A DNA stretch of 42,703 nt from Reyranella soli. Lineage in GTDB: Bacteria; Pseudomonadota; Alphaproteobacteria; Reyranellales; Reyranellaceae. The notes under the pieces were generated by a model. It was not told the DNA's origin, did not search any database, and saw nothing but the letters and a program-made list of their open reading frames with translations. A program made the position numbers and the translations under genes. This document shows positions 18,086-26,222 of this stretch, piece after piece; position 1 is the stretch's first letter, and every line of letters begins with the position of its first letter. The stretch lies in contig NZ_BKAJ01000040.1 of NCBI RefSeq assembly GCF_007992495.1, positions 1-42,703 of the forward strand, in the 5' to 3' direction.

Positions 18086-19036
18086 ATGCAGCGGCGTATG
18101 AGCTTAGCCGGCACGACTGGAGTCCTAGACGGCATCCAGGCTGCGGCGGTCCCCGTTCGGCGTCGCAGGCTGCGGCTGCTGCCCTATGCGTTGCTGGCGC
18201 CGTCGCTGCTGTTCCTCGTCCTGTTCACCTACCTGCCGGTCGCGCGGGTGCTGGTCGAATCGCTTTATGACAAGCCGCACGGCACCGGGGCGGCAACCAC
18301 TTTCGTAGGACTCGGCAACTACGCCAAGGTGCTGGCCGATCCCGCTTTCCGCCAGGCCGCGCTCAACAACCTGATCTATGCCGTGGGCGTTCTGGTGCCG
18401 ACTATTGTGCTGGCGCTGGCCTTTGCGCTCGCCGTGCAGCGCTCGACGCGCTTCTCGGCGGTGCTGCGCACGGTGTTCTTCTTCCCCTCGCTGGTGCCGC
18501 TGGTGGCGGCGGCGTCGCTGTTCTTCTTCATCTTCCTGCCGCGCGTCGGCCTGCTCGACTACTACCTCGCCAAGATCGGGCTGCATGGGCCGAACTGGCT
18601 GGGCGATTCCGACGTGGCGCTGTGGTCGGTGATCGGCCTCACCGTGTGGAAGAACGCGGGCTACTACATGCTGTTCTACATCGCGGGCCTGCAGAACGTG
18701 CCGCGCGACACGATCGAGGCGGCGATGATCGACGGCGCCAACGCCTGGCAGCGCCTGCGCTTCGTCATCCTGCCGGCCCTGGCGACGACCACCGCCTTCG
18801 TCGTGGTGATCGCCCTGATCCAGCTTTTGACCAACGTTGACCATGTGATCGTGCTGACGCGAGGCGGGCCGTCCAACGCCACCAATCTGCTGCTCTATTA
18901 CATCTTCCAGTCGGCGCACGAGAACTTCGAGTACGGCAAGGCCGCGGCGGCGACCTTGATGAGCGTCGCCGTCCTGCTCGCGATCTCGCTCGGCTCGATG
19001 CGGGTCATGGAGAGGGGAGCGCGCGGCAATGGGTAA
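18086..19036 (+). CDS. Sugar/glycerophosphate ABC transporter permease (UgpA/MalF-type)
   Basis: This 316-residue permease has about six membrane segments starting near residue 32, and the EAA loop reads EAAMIDGANAWQRL near 212. It is the first gene of an importer with the order permease-permease-binding protein, the reverse of the 1-3 kb system. No ribosome site is obvious before ATG 18086; ATG 18098 (MSLAGT) is an alternative. The neighbouring GpdQ-like phosphodiesterase suggests a UgpABE-like role with glycerophosphodiesters, but substrate choice rests with the binding protein and is unproven. Confidence 0.9.
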   Translation: MQRRMSLAGTTGVLDGIQAAAVPVRRRRLRLLPYALLAPSLLFLVLFTYLPVARVLVESLYDKPHGTGAATTFVGLGNYAKVLADPAFRQAALNNLIYAVGVLVPTIVLALAFALAVQRSTRFSAVLRTVFFFPSLVPLVAAASLFFFIFLPRVGLLDYYLAKIGLHGPNWLGDSDVALWSVIGLTVWKNAGYYMLFYIAGLQNVPRDTIEAAMIDGANAWQRLRFVILPALATTTAFVVVIALIQLLTNVDHVIVLTRGGPSNATNLLLYYIFQSAHENFEYGKAAAATLMSVAVLLAISLGSMRVMERGARGNG

Positions 19037-19078
19037 GGGGGCATCGCCGGGATCGCGCAGTGGCGCTCATGTTCTTGC

Positions 19079-19168
19079 CGGAGCGCGGACCTCCAGGTCC
19101 GCTCATAATCATGATGCGGACCTGGAGGTCCGCGCTCCGTATGAGCGGGCCTGGAGGCCCGCGGTCCA
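19079..19168. repeat. REP-like palindromic repeat, copy 3 (triple arm) inside an operon
   Basis: Arms 19080-19102 and 19116-19138 are a perfect 23-base inverted repeat around TCATAATCATGAT. A third arm at 19144-19167 (GCGGGCCTGGAGGCCCGCGG core) follows immediately. Each arm is itself almost palindromic. The element occupies most of the 132-base gap between the two permease genes and ends one base before the ATG of the second, leaving no room for a normal ribosome site outside the hairpin. Confidence 0.85.
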
Positions 19169-20005
19169 ATGAGAATGCGCAAGCATCTCCCGGCCGCCTT
19201 GCTCGCCGCGCTGCTGTCGGCCGTCGCCTTTCTGTGGGCGAGCCCGTTCCTGTGGACCCTCATCGCGTCGTTCCGGCCCGAGAGCGCGGGCAGTGCCGGC
19301 ATGGCCTCGCTGTGGCCCGACTTCAAGCCGACGCTGGAAAACTTCCGCAACGCCCTCGATAGCGGCTCGTTCGGCCTCTACTACCTCAACACGCTGATCG
19401 TCGTCGTGGGCGTGCTCGCCGTGCAGTGCGTCACGGTGAGCCTCGCCGGCTATGCCTTCGCCCGCCTGCGCTTCCCGGGCCGCGACGTGCTGTTCTACGC
19501 CTTTCTGCTGCAGCTCATGCTGGTGCCGCCGGCGCTGATCGTGCCCAACCTCTCGACAGTCGTGGATCTCCATCTCTACGACACGCTGCCCGGCGTGATG
19601 GCGCCGTACTTCGCCTCGGCCTTCGGCACCTTCCTGATGCGCCAGACCTTCCTTGCCCTGCCGCGTGACTTCGAGGAGGCCGCCGCCATCGACGGCGCGC
19701 CGTGGTGGGCGATCGTCTGGTACGTGCTGCTGCCGATGGCCAAGCCCGGCCTGATCGCTTTCGCCATCGTCTCGGTCACCGCCCACTGGAACGAGTTCCT
19801 GTGGCCCCTGATGGTGATCAGCTCGCCCGACAACCAGACGCTCACCATCGGCCTCGCTGCATTCACGCGCGGCGCCGAGGGCGGCAAGGAATGGGGCGTG
19901 CTGGCTGCCGGCACGCTTCTCGTCATGGCGCCGCTGGCGGTGGCTTTCATCGCCTTCCAGCGCCGCTTCGTCGACAGCTTCGTGTTCAGCGGTGTGAAAG
20001 GCTAG
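19169..20005 (+). CDS. Carbohydrate ABC transporter permease (UgpE/MalG-type)
   Basis: This 278-residue permease is the partner of the 18086 gene. Six hydrophobic segments begin near residue 10, and the EAA loop reads EEAAAIDGAPWW near 171, followed by LLPMAKPGL. The expected C-terminus is present (RRFVDSFVFSGVKG, close to the classic 'V.G..KG' ending). ATG 19169 directly abuts the repeat; ATG 19175 two codons on is equivalent. A GGAGG lies after its stop for the next gene. Translation may depend on unfolding of, or coupling across, the hairpin. Confidence 0.9.
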   Translation: MRMRKHLPAALLAALLSAVAFLWASPFLWTLIASFRPESAGSAGMASLWPDFKPTLENFRNALDSGSFGLYYLNTLIVVVGVLAVQCVTVSLAGYAFARLRFPGRDVLFYAFLLQLMLVPPALIVPNLSTVVDLHLYDTLPGVMAPYFASAFGTFLMRQTFLALPRDFEEAAAIDGAPWWAIVWYVLLPMAKPGLIAFAIVSVTAHWNEFLWPLMVISSPDNQTLTIGLAAFTRGAEGGKEWGVLAAGTLLVMAPLAVAFIAFQRRFVDSFVFSGVKG

Positions 20006-20016
20006 GAGGCACAACA

Positions 20017-21318
20017 ATGAGAATTGGACGTTTGGGATTGGGCGCATTGGCGCTCTCGCTGGCCACGGCGGCATGGCCCGCGTGGTCGCAGACCAAGATC
20101 GATTTCTTCTTCCCCGTGCCCGTCGAGGGCAAGCTGGCGCGCGAGATGACGCGGCTGGTCAAGCTCTACAACGAGAGCCAGAAGGAAGTGGAGGTCGTGG
20201 CCTCCTACACCGGCAGCTACGACGACACCAAGCTCAAGGCCCAGGCGGCCGCCAAGGCCGGCAAGCCGCCGTCGGTCGTGCTGATGAGCGCCAATTTCAA
20301 TGTCGACCTCAAGCTCTCGGGCGACATCATCTCGCTCGAACCCATGCTCAAGGCCGACGAGACGACGCGCGAGGATTTCCTCAAGGATTTCTGGCCGGCG
20401 CTGCATGCCAACGCCACGGTCGACGGCGAGCTCTACGGCGTGCCGTTCCACAATTCGACGCCGCTGCTCTACTACAACGTCGAGCATTTCAAGGAAGCGG
20501 GTCTCGATCCCGCCAAGCCGCCGCGCACCTGGGCGGAGATGGTCGATGCCGCCAAGAAGCTCACCAAGGGCGACCGCTCGGGCTTCATGATGCCGGCCGG
20601 CTACGACTATCTCGGCTGGCTGATGGAGGCGCTCTCCATGTCCAACGGCGGCCGCTACTTCAACGAGGATTACGGTGGCGAGGTCTATTACGACCAGCCC
20701 TCGATGCTGGGCGCGGCGCGCTTCGTCGAGGACCTGATCTTCAAGCACAAGGTCATGCCGCAGGGCGTCACCGAGGCCGGCGGCGTGTCGACCGCCTTCT
20801 TCGCCGGCAAGGCCTCGATGGTGCTCCTGTCGACCGGCTCGCTCTCGTTCATCCGCGAGAGCATGAAGACGCCCTATGACGTCGCCTTCGTGCCGAAGAA
20901 CGTGCGCAACGCCGTGCCGATCGGCGGTGCCTCGCTGGTCATGTTCGCGGGCCAGAGCGAGGACAGCAAGAAGGCCGGCTGGAAGTTCATCAAGTGGCTG
21001 TCCTCGACCGATACGCTGGGCGGTTGGAGCCGCTTCACCGGCTACTTCGCGCCGCGCAAGTCGGCCTACGACAAGCCGGAGATGAAGGAGTTCATTGCCA
21101 AGAACCCCGACGCCAAGGTGGCGCTCGACCAGCTGCCCTACGCCAAGCCGTGGTTCGCGACCTACCAGACCGTGGCCGTGCGCAAGGCGCTGGAGGACGA
21201 GATCCAGGCGCTGATGAACGGCAAGAAGAAGGCTGACCAGGCGGTCAAGGATGCCCAGAAGAAGGCCGACGAGCTGATGCGGCCCTATGCCGAGACGACG
21301 TCGTTGAAGTTGCCGTAG
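20017..21318 (+). CDS. Extracellular substrate-binding protein of ABC importer (UgpB-like)
   Basis: This 433-residue periplasmic binding protein has an ideal AGGAGG site 7 bases before ATG 20017. Residues 1-25 are a Sec signal ending in WPAWSQ. The mature start TKIDFFFPVPVEG, with KLYNESQKEVEV after it, resembles UgpB and related family 1 sugar-binding proteins. Later blocks, including YGVPFHNSTPLLYYN and GRYFNEDYGGEVYYD, are also typical. The C-terminus is Lys/Ala-rich. The importer lacks an ATPase gene in this window. A palindromic repeat of the second family follows the stop, as it does after the BMP binding protein. Confidence 0.92.
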   Translation: MRIGRLGLGALALSLATAAWPAWSQTKIDFFFPVPVEGKLAREMTRLVKLYNESQKEVEVVASYTGSYDDTKLKAQAAAKAGKPPSVVLMSANFNVDLKLSGDIISLEPMLKADETTREDFLKDFWPALHANATVDGELYGVPFHNSTPLLYYNVEHFKEAGLDPAKPPRTWAEMVDAAKKLTKGDRSGFMMPAGYDYLGWLMEALSMSNGGRYFNEDYGGEVYYDQPSMLGAARFVEDLIFKHKVMPQGVTEAGGVSTAFFAGKASMVLLSTGSLSFIRESMKTPYDVAFVPKNVRNAVPIGGASLVMFAGQSEDSKKAGWKFIKWLSSTDTLGGWSRFTGYFAPRKSAYDKPEMKEFIAKNPDAKVALDQLPYAKPWFATYQTVAVRKALEDEIQALMNGKKKADQAVKDAQKKADELMRPYAETTSLKLP

Positions 21319-21327
21319 ACGCCCTCA

Positions 21328-21405
21328 TGTCATCCTGAGCGAAGCGAAGGATCTCAGGCCGGTTGCAAGCGGCGATGAGGTCCTTCGCTGACGCTCAGGA
21401 CGACA
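21328..21405. repeat. Palindromic intergenic repeat, second family, copy B
   Basis: The left arm 21328-21356 and right arm 21376-21405 share the CCTGAGCGAAGCGAAGGA core, with a small change in the right arm (CGCTGACGCTC), and enclose GTTGCAAGCGGC. The plan is the same as copy A at 10664. It sits between the binding-protein gene and the phosphodiesterase gene. Confidence 0.83.
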
Positions 21406-21446
21406 GAATCTGTATTTCGAAAGCTCGTTCAAGAGGAGCCAAACCC

Positions 21447-22292
21447 ATGATGATCGCCCAGATCACCGACCTGCATGTCCGCCCGCGCGGCAAGGTTGCC
21501 TACGAGCGGGTCGACACCAACGCCATGCTCGAGGCGGCCGTCGCCGCCATCGAATCCCTTCCGCGCAAGCCCGACCTGGTGATCGCCACGGGCGATCTCA
21601 CCGATTGCGGGCTGGCCGAAGAGTACGAGGTCCTGCGCGACATCCTCGACCCCTTGTCCATGCCGGTCTATCTCGTGCCGGGCAACCACGACCGCCGCGC
21701 CGAGCTCTTCGCCGAGTTCGCCCCGGACGGTTACCTGAGGAACGACGACGGCTTCCTGCACTACGTGATCGAGGGCCATGACGTGCGCCTGATCGGGCTC
21801 GACTCCGTCGTGCCCGGCCACGGCCATGGCGAGATGTGCGCGGCGCGGCTTGCCTGGCTGGAGGGCAAGCTCGGCCAGGAACGCAAGCGGCCGACGATGA
21901 TCTTCATGCATCATCCGCCGTTCGGCACCGGCCTTGCCGACATGGACCGCATCAACTGCCGCAACGGCGCGTCGATGGGGGCCGTGCTGCGCCGCTTCGA
22001 CAATATCGAGCGCGTGGTATGCGGCCATCATCATCGCCCTATCACCGTACGCTGGGGCGGCACCATCGGCTCGGTGGCGCCCAGCACGGCCCACCAAGTG
22101 ACGCTCGACCTCGAGGTCGACGGCGGACCATCGAGCTTCACCTTGGAGCCGCCGGGCTTCCATCTGCACATCTGGTCGAAGGACACCGGCCTGGTGACAC
22201 ACGGGGTGAATATCGGCCGCTTCGAGGGGCCGTTTCCCTTCATCCTCGACGCCGACTATCCCGGGCATACGGCGAAGGCCGAAGCCGCCTAG
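21447..22292 (+). CDS. GpdQ-like class III cyclic/glycerophospho-diesterase
   Basis: This 281-residue calcineurin-like metallophosphoesterase carries binuclear metal ligands as Asp8 and His10 (TDLH), Asp50 (TGDLTD), Asn80/His81 (PGNHDR), His156 (MHHPPF) and the GHHH block at 193-196. The positions nearly coincide with those known for GpdQ, which hydrolyses glycerophosphodiesters. cAMP-type phosphodiesterases (CpdA) share the fold. The ATG at 21447 follows GAGGAG; the frame from 21363 is the repeat. No signal peptide is seen, so it acts in the cytoplasm, consistent with hydrolysing phosphodiesters brought in by the adjacent importer. Confidence 0.9.
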   Translation: MMIAQITDLHVRPRGKVAYERVDTNAMLEAAVAAIESLPRKPDLVIATGDLTDCGLAEEYEVLRDILDPLSMPVYLVPGNHDRRAELFAEFAPDGYLRNDDGFLHYVIEGHDVRLIGLDSVVPGHGHGEMCAARLAWLEGKLGQERKRPTMIFMHHPPFGTGLADMDRINCRNGASMGAVLRRFDNIERVVCGHHHRPITVRWGGTIGSVAPSTAHQVTLDLEVDGGPSSFTLEPPGFHLHIWSKDTGLVTHGVNIGRFEGPFPFILDADYPGHTAKAEAA

Positions 22293-22357
22293 CGATTTGA
22301 TCCACTCGCGACCCGGTCATCGTCCGTATTAGCATGGCGGCGGAGGAAGCCGCCGCC

Positions 22358-23227
22358 ATGACGCCGAGCAACGAGCCGGTCCGCTACATGGAGCGCACGC
22401 GCCTTTACTATCGTGCGCTGGGGTACGAGCAGGACTATGTCTGGGCGCACTACGCCGACGTCCCGTTCGTGCGCCCGGCCAAGCCGCTGGCCGAGTGCCG
22501 TATCGCCCTGGTGACGACGGCAAGCCCGCTCACGGCCGTGCGAGACGACGGCAGCGTTGCCAAGCAGGTGTGGTCCGGCAGCGTCTCGCCGCCGCCGGAA
22601 AGGTTGTTTACCGACAACGTCGCCTGGGACAAGGAATCCACGCACACGCGTGACCGCGAGAGCTTCCTGCCCATCGAGACGGCGAGCCTGCTCGCGCGCG
22701 AAGGCCGCTTCGCCAGCCTCGCGGTGCATTTCCATGGCGTGCCGACCGAGTACAGCCAGCGCAAGACCTTGACTGAGGATGCGCCGCAGGTGCTGTCCCG
22801 CTTGCGCGCCGACGGTGCCGACGCCGCCATCCTCTGTCCACTTTGACCCGTTTGTCACCAGACCGTGAGTCTGGTCGCCCGAACCCTCGAAGCCGCCGGC
22901 CTGCCCACCGTCATCATCGGCTCGGCACTCGATATCGTGGAACATTGCGGCGTGCCGCGCTTTGTCTTCACCGACTTCCCGCTCGGCAATCCCTGCGGCC
23001 CGCCGGACCGTCGCGACGTGCAGCGTGCCGTGGTCGAGCTGGCGCTCGGCCTGCTGTCCGGCGCCGAGAAGCCACGCACCATGGTCCGCGCTCCGTTCGA
23101 CTGGCATGATCCCGAGTGGCGCGGCCGCTATGGCCGTCTCGATCCCGCCGAGCGCGAACGCCTGCGGCAGCTCGGCGATCAACGCCGCGCGCGGGTGGCG
23201 GACAGAAAATCACGCTATGGCATGTAA
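22358..23227 (+). CDS. GrdB-like selenoprotein (glycine/betaine/sarcosine reductase B family), TGA read as selenocysteine
   Basis: The reading frame runs from ATG 22358 (GGAGGA site 10 bases upstream) to TAA 23225-23227. It is interrupted only by an in-frame TGA at 22844-22846. Translation on both sides matches one continuous protein of 289 residues, in which the TGA falls at residue 163 in CPLUPVCHQT, a redox-type Cys-x2-Sec-x2-Cys motif. A stem-loop suited to Sec insertion starts 11 bases after the TGA. The family is recognised from the overall pattern (YMERTRLYYRALGY, the VHFHGVPTEYSQRKTL block and the LPTVIIGSALDIVE block). Clostridial GrdB reduces glycine with a partner selenoprotein A; whether this shorter, aerobic-type relative does so is unknown. 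RidA and amidase genes follow. Confidence 0.82.
22857..22875 (+). promoter_or_regulatory. SECIS-like hairpin for selenocysteine insertion
   Basis: ACCAGAC (22857-22863) and GTCTGGT (22869-22875) pair perfectly across a five-base loop, CGTGA. The loop begins 18 bases after the UGA and has a G at its second position. This fits the general bacterial SECIS plan, a hairpin in the coding region shortly after the UGA with a G near the start of the apical loop. It would be bound by SelB. The hairpin is simultaneously coding (HQTVSLV). Confidence 0.72.
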
Positions 23228-23245
23228 GTTGCTGCCGGCCGACAC

Positions 23246-23638
23246 ATGAGCGCACCGCTATTCTTCATGGCCCCCGGCGCACCGACGCCGGTCGCCCCCT
23301 TCAGCCACGCCGTCGAGGTCGACGGCTGGTGCTTCGTCACCGGCCAGATGCCGACGTGGCCCGACGACGACAGCAAGCCGTTGCCGCCCGACATCGAAGG
23401 CCAGACGGTGCGCGTCATGGAGAATCTCAAGATCGTGCTGGGCGGGTTGAAGCTCGGGCTGGAGCACGTGATCTGCGCGCGTGTCTACATCACCGACTTC
23501 GAGACCAACTACCCGCGCATGAATGAGGTCTATGCCAGCTACTTCCCGGCCGACCGGCGGCCGGCGCGCACCTGCATCGGCGTCACCGGCCTGGCGCGTG
23601 GCGCCATGGTCGAGATCGATCTCCTGGCGAAGCGTTGA
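23246..23638 (+). CDS. RidA (YjgF/YER057c/UK114) family protein
   Basis: This 130-residue protein matches the RidA family: GAPTPVAPFSHAV near the start, FVTGQMP (30-36), and the C-terminal RPARTCIGV with Arg108 followed by MVEIDLLA with Glu123. RidA proteins hydrolyse reactive enamine/imine intermediates to ketoacids and ammonia, and the Arg is the key residue. It starts 18 bases after the selenoprotein stop and ends 4 bases before the amidase gene, so the three genes look co-transcribed. The member may be a divergent Rid subgroup with its own amine substrate. Confidence 0.9.
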   Translation: MSAPLFFMAPGAPTPVAPFSHAVEVDGWCFVTGQMPTWPDDDSKPLPPDIEGQTVRVMENLKIVLGGLKLGLEHVICARVYITDFETNYPRMNEVYASYFPADRRPARTCIGVTGLARGAMVEIDLLAKR

Positions 23639-23642
23639 TCCC

Positions 23643-25034
23643 ATGTGCAGAGGCGACGATCCCAGCTGCGCCGACTTCGAGATCCATCACCGGCAGTTCG
23701 TCGAGGACATGGCGCGCGAGCGGCGTGCCTTCCTGGCCAGCGCCTTCGCAGCCAAGGGCGGCATCGCCGCCATGGCCGCCGGTGGCGTGGCATTGCCGAA
23801 GAAGGTGTCGGCCGTGACGCGGCACCACCACCTGCCCGCCAACGCCGACACGGTCCATTGGGGCTATTTCAGTCGCAACCTCAAGCCGCAGCTCGAGATC
23901 GACTCGGGTGACTTCGCCACCATCGAAACGCTGACACACCAGGCGAGCGACGATCATGAACGCATGATCGAAGGCGATCCCGGTGCGGAAAGTGTCTATC
24001 TCTGGACCAAGGACAGGAAGGGCGTGATGCGCCGCGGCGCCGGAGAGGGCGACGGCAAGGGGCTGGGCGTTCATGTCTGCACCGGTCCGGTGCTGGTGCG
24101 CGGCGCTGAGCCTGGCGATGTCCTGGAAGTGCGTATCGTCGACGTGACGCTGCGGCCGAGTGCCAATCCGCAGTTCAGGGGCCTGGCCTTCGGCAGCAAC
24201 GCCGCCGCCAACTGGGGCTTCCACTACAACGACTTTCTCACGGGCGACACGCGCGAGGTCGTGACGATCTACGAGCTCGACGCCACGGGCGAGCGCAACT
24301 GGGCGCGTGCGATCTACAATTTCCGCTGGCCCGAGGTCATGGACCCGTTCGGCGTCAAGCATCCGACCATCGACTATCCAGGGCTGCCGGTCGATCACGC
24401 GCTGACGACACGCAACTGGGATGTGCTGAAGGGCGTGCGTATCCCGGTGCGGCCGCATTTCGGCGTAATGGGGCTGGCGCCCAAGGAAGCCGACGACGTG
24501 AACTCGGTGCCGCCGAGCTATACCGGCGGCAACATCGACAACTGGCGCATCGGCAAGGGCGCCTCGGTCTACTATCCGGTTGCGGTGTCGGGCGCGCTCC
24601 TGTCGGTCGGCGATCCGCACGCCTCGCAGGGCGATTCGGAGCTCTGCGGCACGGCAATCGAATGCTCCCTGACCGGCACCTTCCAGGTCATCCTGCACAA
24701 GGCGGGTGAGCTTGCCGGCACGCCGATCGAGGGACTCGACTTCCCGATGATCGAGACGCGCGACGAGTGGGTGCTGCAGGGCTTCAGCTATCCCAACTAC
24801 CTTGCCGATCTCGGTGCTGCGGCCCAGTCCGCCATCTTCCAGAAATCCTCGGTCGATCTCGCCATGCGCGACGCCTTCCGCAAGATGCGCCGCTTCCTGA
24901 TGACGGCCAAGAACCTCACCGAGGACGAGGCGATCAGCCTGATGTCGATCGCCGTCGATTTCGGCATCACCCAGGTGGTCGACGGCAACTGGGGCGTCCA
25001 CGCCATCGTCCGCAAGGACATCTTCCCGACTTGA
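23643..25034 (+). CDS. Acetamidase/formamidase family protein
   Basis: This 463-residue protein has the FmdA/AmdA-type domain from about residue 60 to the end. Recognisable blocks are VHWGYFSRNLKP, GPVLVRGAEPGDVLEV and HFGVMGLAPKEAD. Further blocks are VGDPHASQGDSELCGTAIE and FGITQVVDGNWGVHA. Family enzymes release ammonia from formamide or short amides. The first 55 residues are an extension that includes ERRAFLASAFAAKGG, which resembles a twin-arginine signal but sits unusually far in (residues 27-41), so export is uncertain. It follows RidA by 4 bases without a strong ribosome site. A palindromic repeat follows its stop. Confidence 0.88.
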   Translation: MCRGDDPSCADFEIHHRQFVEDMARERRAFLASAFAAKGGIAAMAAGGVALPKKVSAVTRHHHLPANADTVHWGYFSRNLKPQLEIDSGDFATIETLTHQASDDHERMIEGDPGAESVYLWTKDRKGVMRRGAGEGDGKGLGVHVCTGPVLVRGAEPGDVLEVRIVDVTLRPSANPQFRGLAFGSNAAANWGFHYNDFLTGDTREVVTIYELDATGERNWARAIYNFRWPEVMDPFGVKHPTIDYPGLPVDHALTTRNWDVLKGVRIPVRPHFGVMGLAPKEADDVNSVPPSYTGGNIDNWRIGKGASVYYPVAVSGALLSVGDPHASQGDSELCGTAIECSLTGTFQVILHKAGELAGTPIEGLDFPMIETRDEWVLQGFSYPNYLADLGAAAQSAIFQKSSVDLAMRDAFRKMRRFLMTAKNLTEDEAISLMSIAVDFGITQVVDGNWGVHAIVRKDIFPT

Positions 25035-25037
25035 GTC

Positions 25038-25110
25038 TTCCGGACCGCGCGCATCCTGCGCGCTCATGATCATGACCGCGCAGGATGCGCGCAGTCCAGA
25101 AGAGCATGAA
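25038..25110. repeat. REP-like palindromic repeat, copy 4
   Basis: Perfect 16-base arms (25047-25062 and 25077-25092) surround CTCATGATCATGAC. The outer flanks, TTCCGGACC on the left and AGTCCAGAAGAGCATGAAT on the right, match copy 2 at 14983. It fills the gap between the convergent amidase and metallohydrolase genes and may also end transcription. Confidence 0.85.
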
Positions 25111-25111
25111 T

Positions 25112-26095
25112 CTAGAAGCTGAGGCGTTTACCCACCGCCAGCGGCGTCAGTTTCTTGTCGCCGAAGGCGTTGGTGAGGGCGGCCATGGCGCGCCAGCCGG
25201 TGCAGTGGCCGGCAGCGACGACGTCGAGGTCGAAACCCTTGAGGGCTTCGACCGTCTGCGGGATGACGCGCTCATTGATCCCCGATAGATGCAGGCCACC
25301 CAGCACGCAATGCAGCTTTACGTCCGGAAAACACTCACGCGCGTGATGCAGCACGTTGACGACGCCGGCGTGGCTGCAGGCCGTCAGCACGACCAGCCCC
25401 TTGCCGCGCACATTCACCGCCACGAAACGTTCGTCGATCAGAAGTTCGTCCGGCTCCCAGCCGTTGCCGTCCTCGGTGCGGCGGTGCTGGCCGGGCAGGC
25501 CGGTCTCGAACGGCGTGCGGCGCGGGATCTCGCCGCTCACGAACACGCGGTCGGCGATGAGCTGCGACTCGCGCGTGCAGACGACGTCGCCGCCCTGCGC
25601 CTCGAGATCGGCCAGCGAGGGCACGTCCTCCATCGGCCGGAAGGAGCCGTCCGGCAACTTGGCGGCGCGGCTGCGGAACATGTCGGGATGGACGTAGCAG
25701 CCGATGCGCTTGCCGCCGTTGCGATCGAGCACGAGCTGAAGCGCCCGCAACATGGCGCCGGCATGGTCCCAGTGTCCGTGGCTCAGCACCATGGCCTCGA
25801 CCGGGCCGAGATCGAGGCCGAGCCGCGAGACATTCTGCTCGAACACGCGATCCTCGGGTCCGGTGTCGAACAGCACGGAATGGCTGCGACCGCCACTCTT
25901 CACGGTGAGCAGGCAGGAAAGACCGTGCGCAGCGCAACATAGACAGCCGCCGCCCAGCACCCAGGCGCCGCCACGCCGTCGGCCGAGGCCTCCCAGCTCC
26001 GTCTCGATGAAGGAGGGCACCGATGACAGCGAATCGGTGACGTTGTCTACGATGATCTGAATGTCGAGGGAGTCGACCGGGGCAAGCGTCGTCAT
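25112..26095 (-). CDS. Metallo-beta-lactamase-fold hydrolase (dihydropterin/cyclase-like subgroup)
   Basis: This 327-residue MBL-fold protein starts at ATG 26095, preceded by GGAGGA. The metal motif SHGHWDHAG places His106, His108, Asp110 and His111. Further ligands are likely the His in TACSHAGVVN and the His in AAGHCTGW. The order VLFDTGPEDRVFEQN...SHGHWDH...CSHAG...GGLHL resembles the subgroup that includes archaeal-type 7,8-dihydropterin synthase homologues. Bacterial members are mostly of unknown substrate. A Cys-rich loop (GGGCLCCAAHG, 48-58) is notable. It is transcribed alone, convergent with the amidase gene and divergent from a transposase remnant. Confidence 0.87.
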   Translation of the reverse strand: MTTLAPVDSLDIQIIVDNVTDSLSSVPSFIETELGGLGRRRGGAWVLGGGCLCCAAHGLSCLLTVKSGGRSHSVLFDTGPEDRVFEQNVSRLGLDLGPVEAMVLSHGHWDHAGAMLRALQLVLDRNGGKRIGCYVHPDMFRSRAAKLPDGSFRPMEDVPSLADLEAQGGDVVCTRESQLIADRVFVSGEIPRRTPFETGLPGQHRRTEDGNGWEPDELLIDERFVAVNVRGKGLVVLTACSHAGVVNVLHHARECFPDVKLHCVLGGLHLSGINERVIPQTVEALKGFDLDVVAAGHCTGWRAMAALTNAFGDKKLTPLAVGKRLSF

Positions 26096-26222
26096 GGAGA
26101 ATCCTCCCGAGAAAAATGCGCCCAATAAAGGTCAGCTTTGGGTGCGCCATGCAAATTGATTGCGTCCCTGGCGACGGTGAAGGTGGCGTTCGCCAATTCC
26201 ACCTCGGGGGAGCGACGGGACC

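Noticed and set aside
22334..23227. Pseudogene or two separate short genes split by a stop codon at 22846
   Set aside because: Both parts are in one phase, the break is a TGA flanked by Cys residues in a CxxUxxC motif, and a SECIS-like hairpin follows. Selenocysteine read-through explains all of it.
26118..26147. Imperfect inverted repeat GCGCCCAA / TTGGGTGCGC near the transposase remnant, considered as an IS end
   Set aside because: The arms face each other over only 12 bases within one place, so they form a weak hairpin rather than the two distant ends of an element. No matching end was seen downstream.
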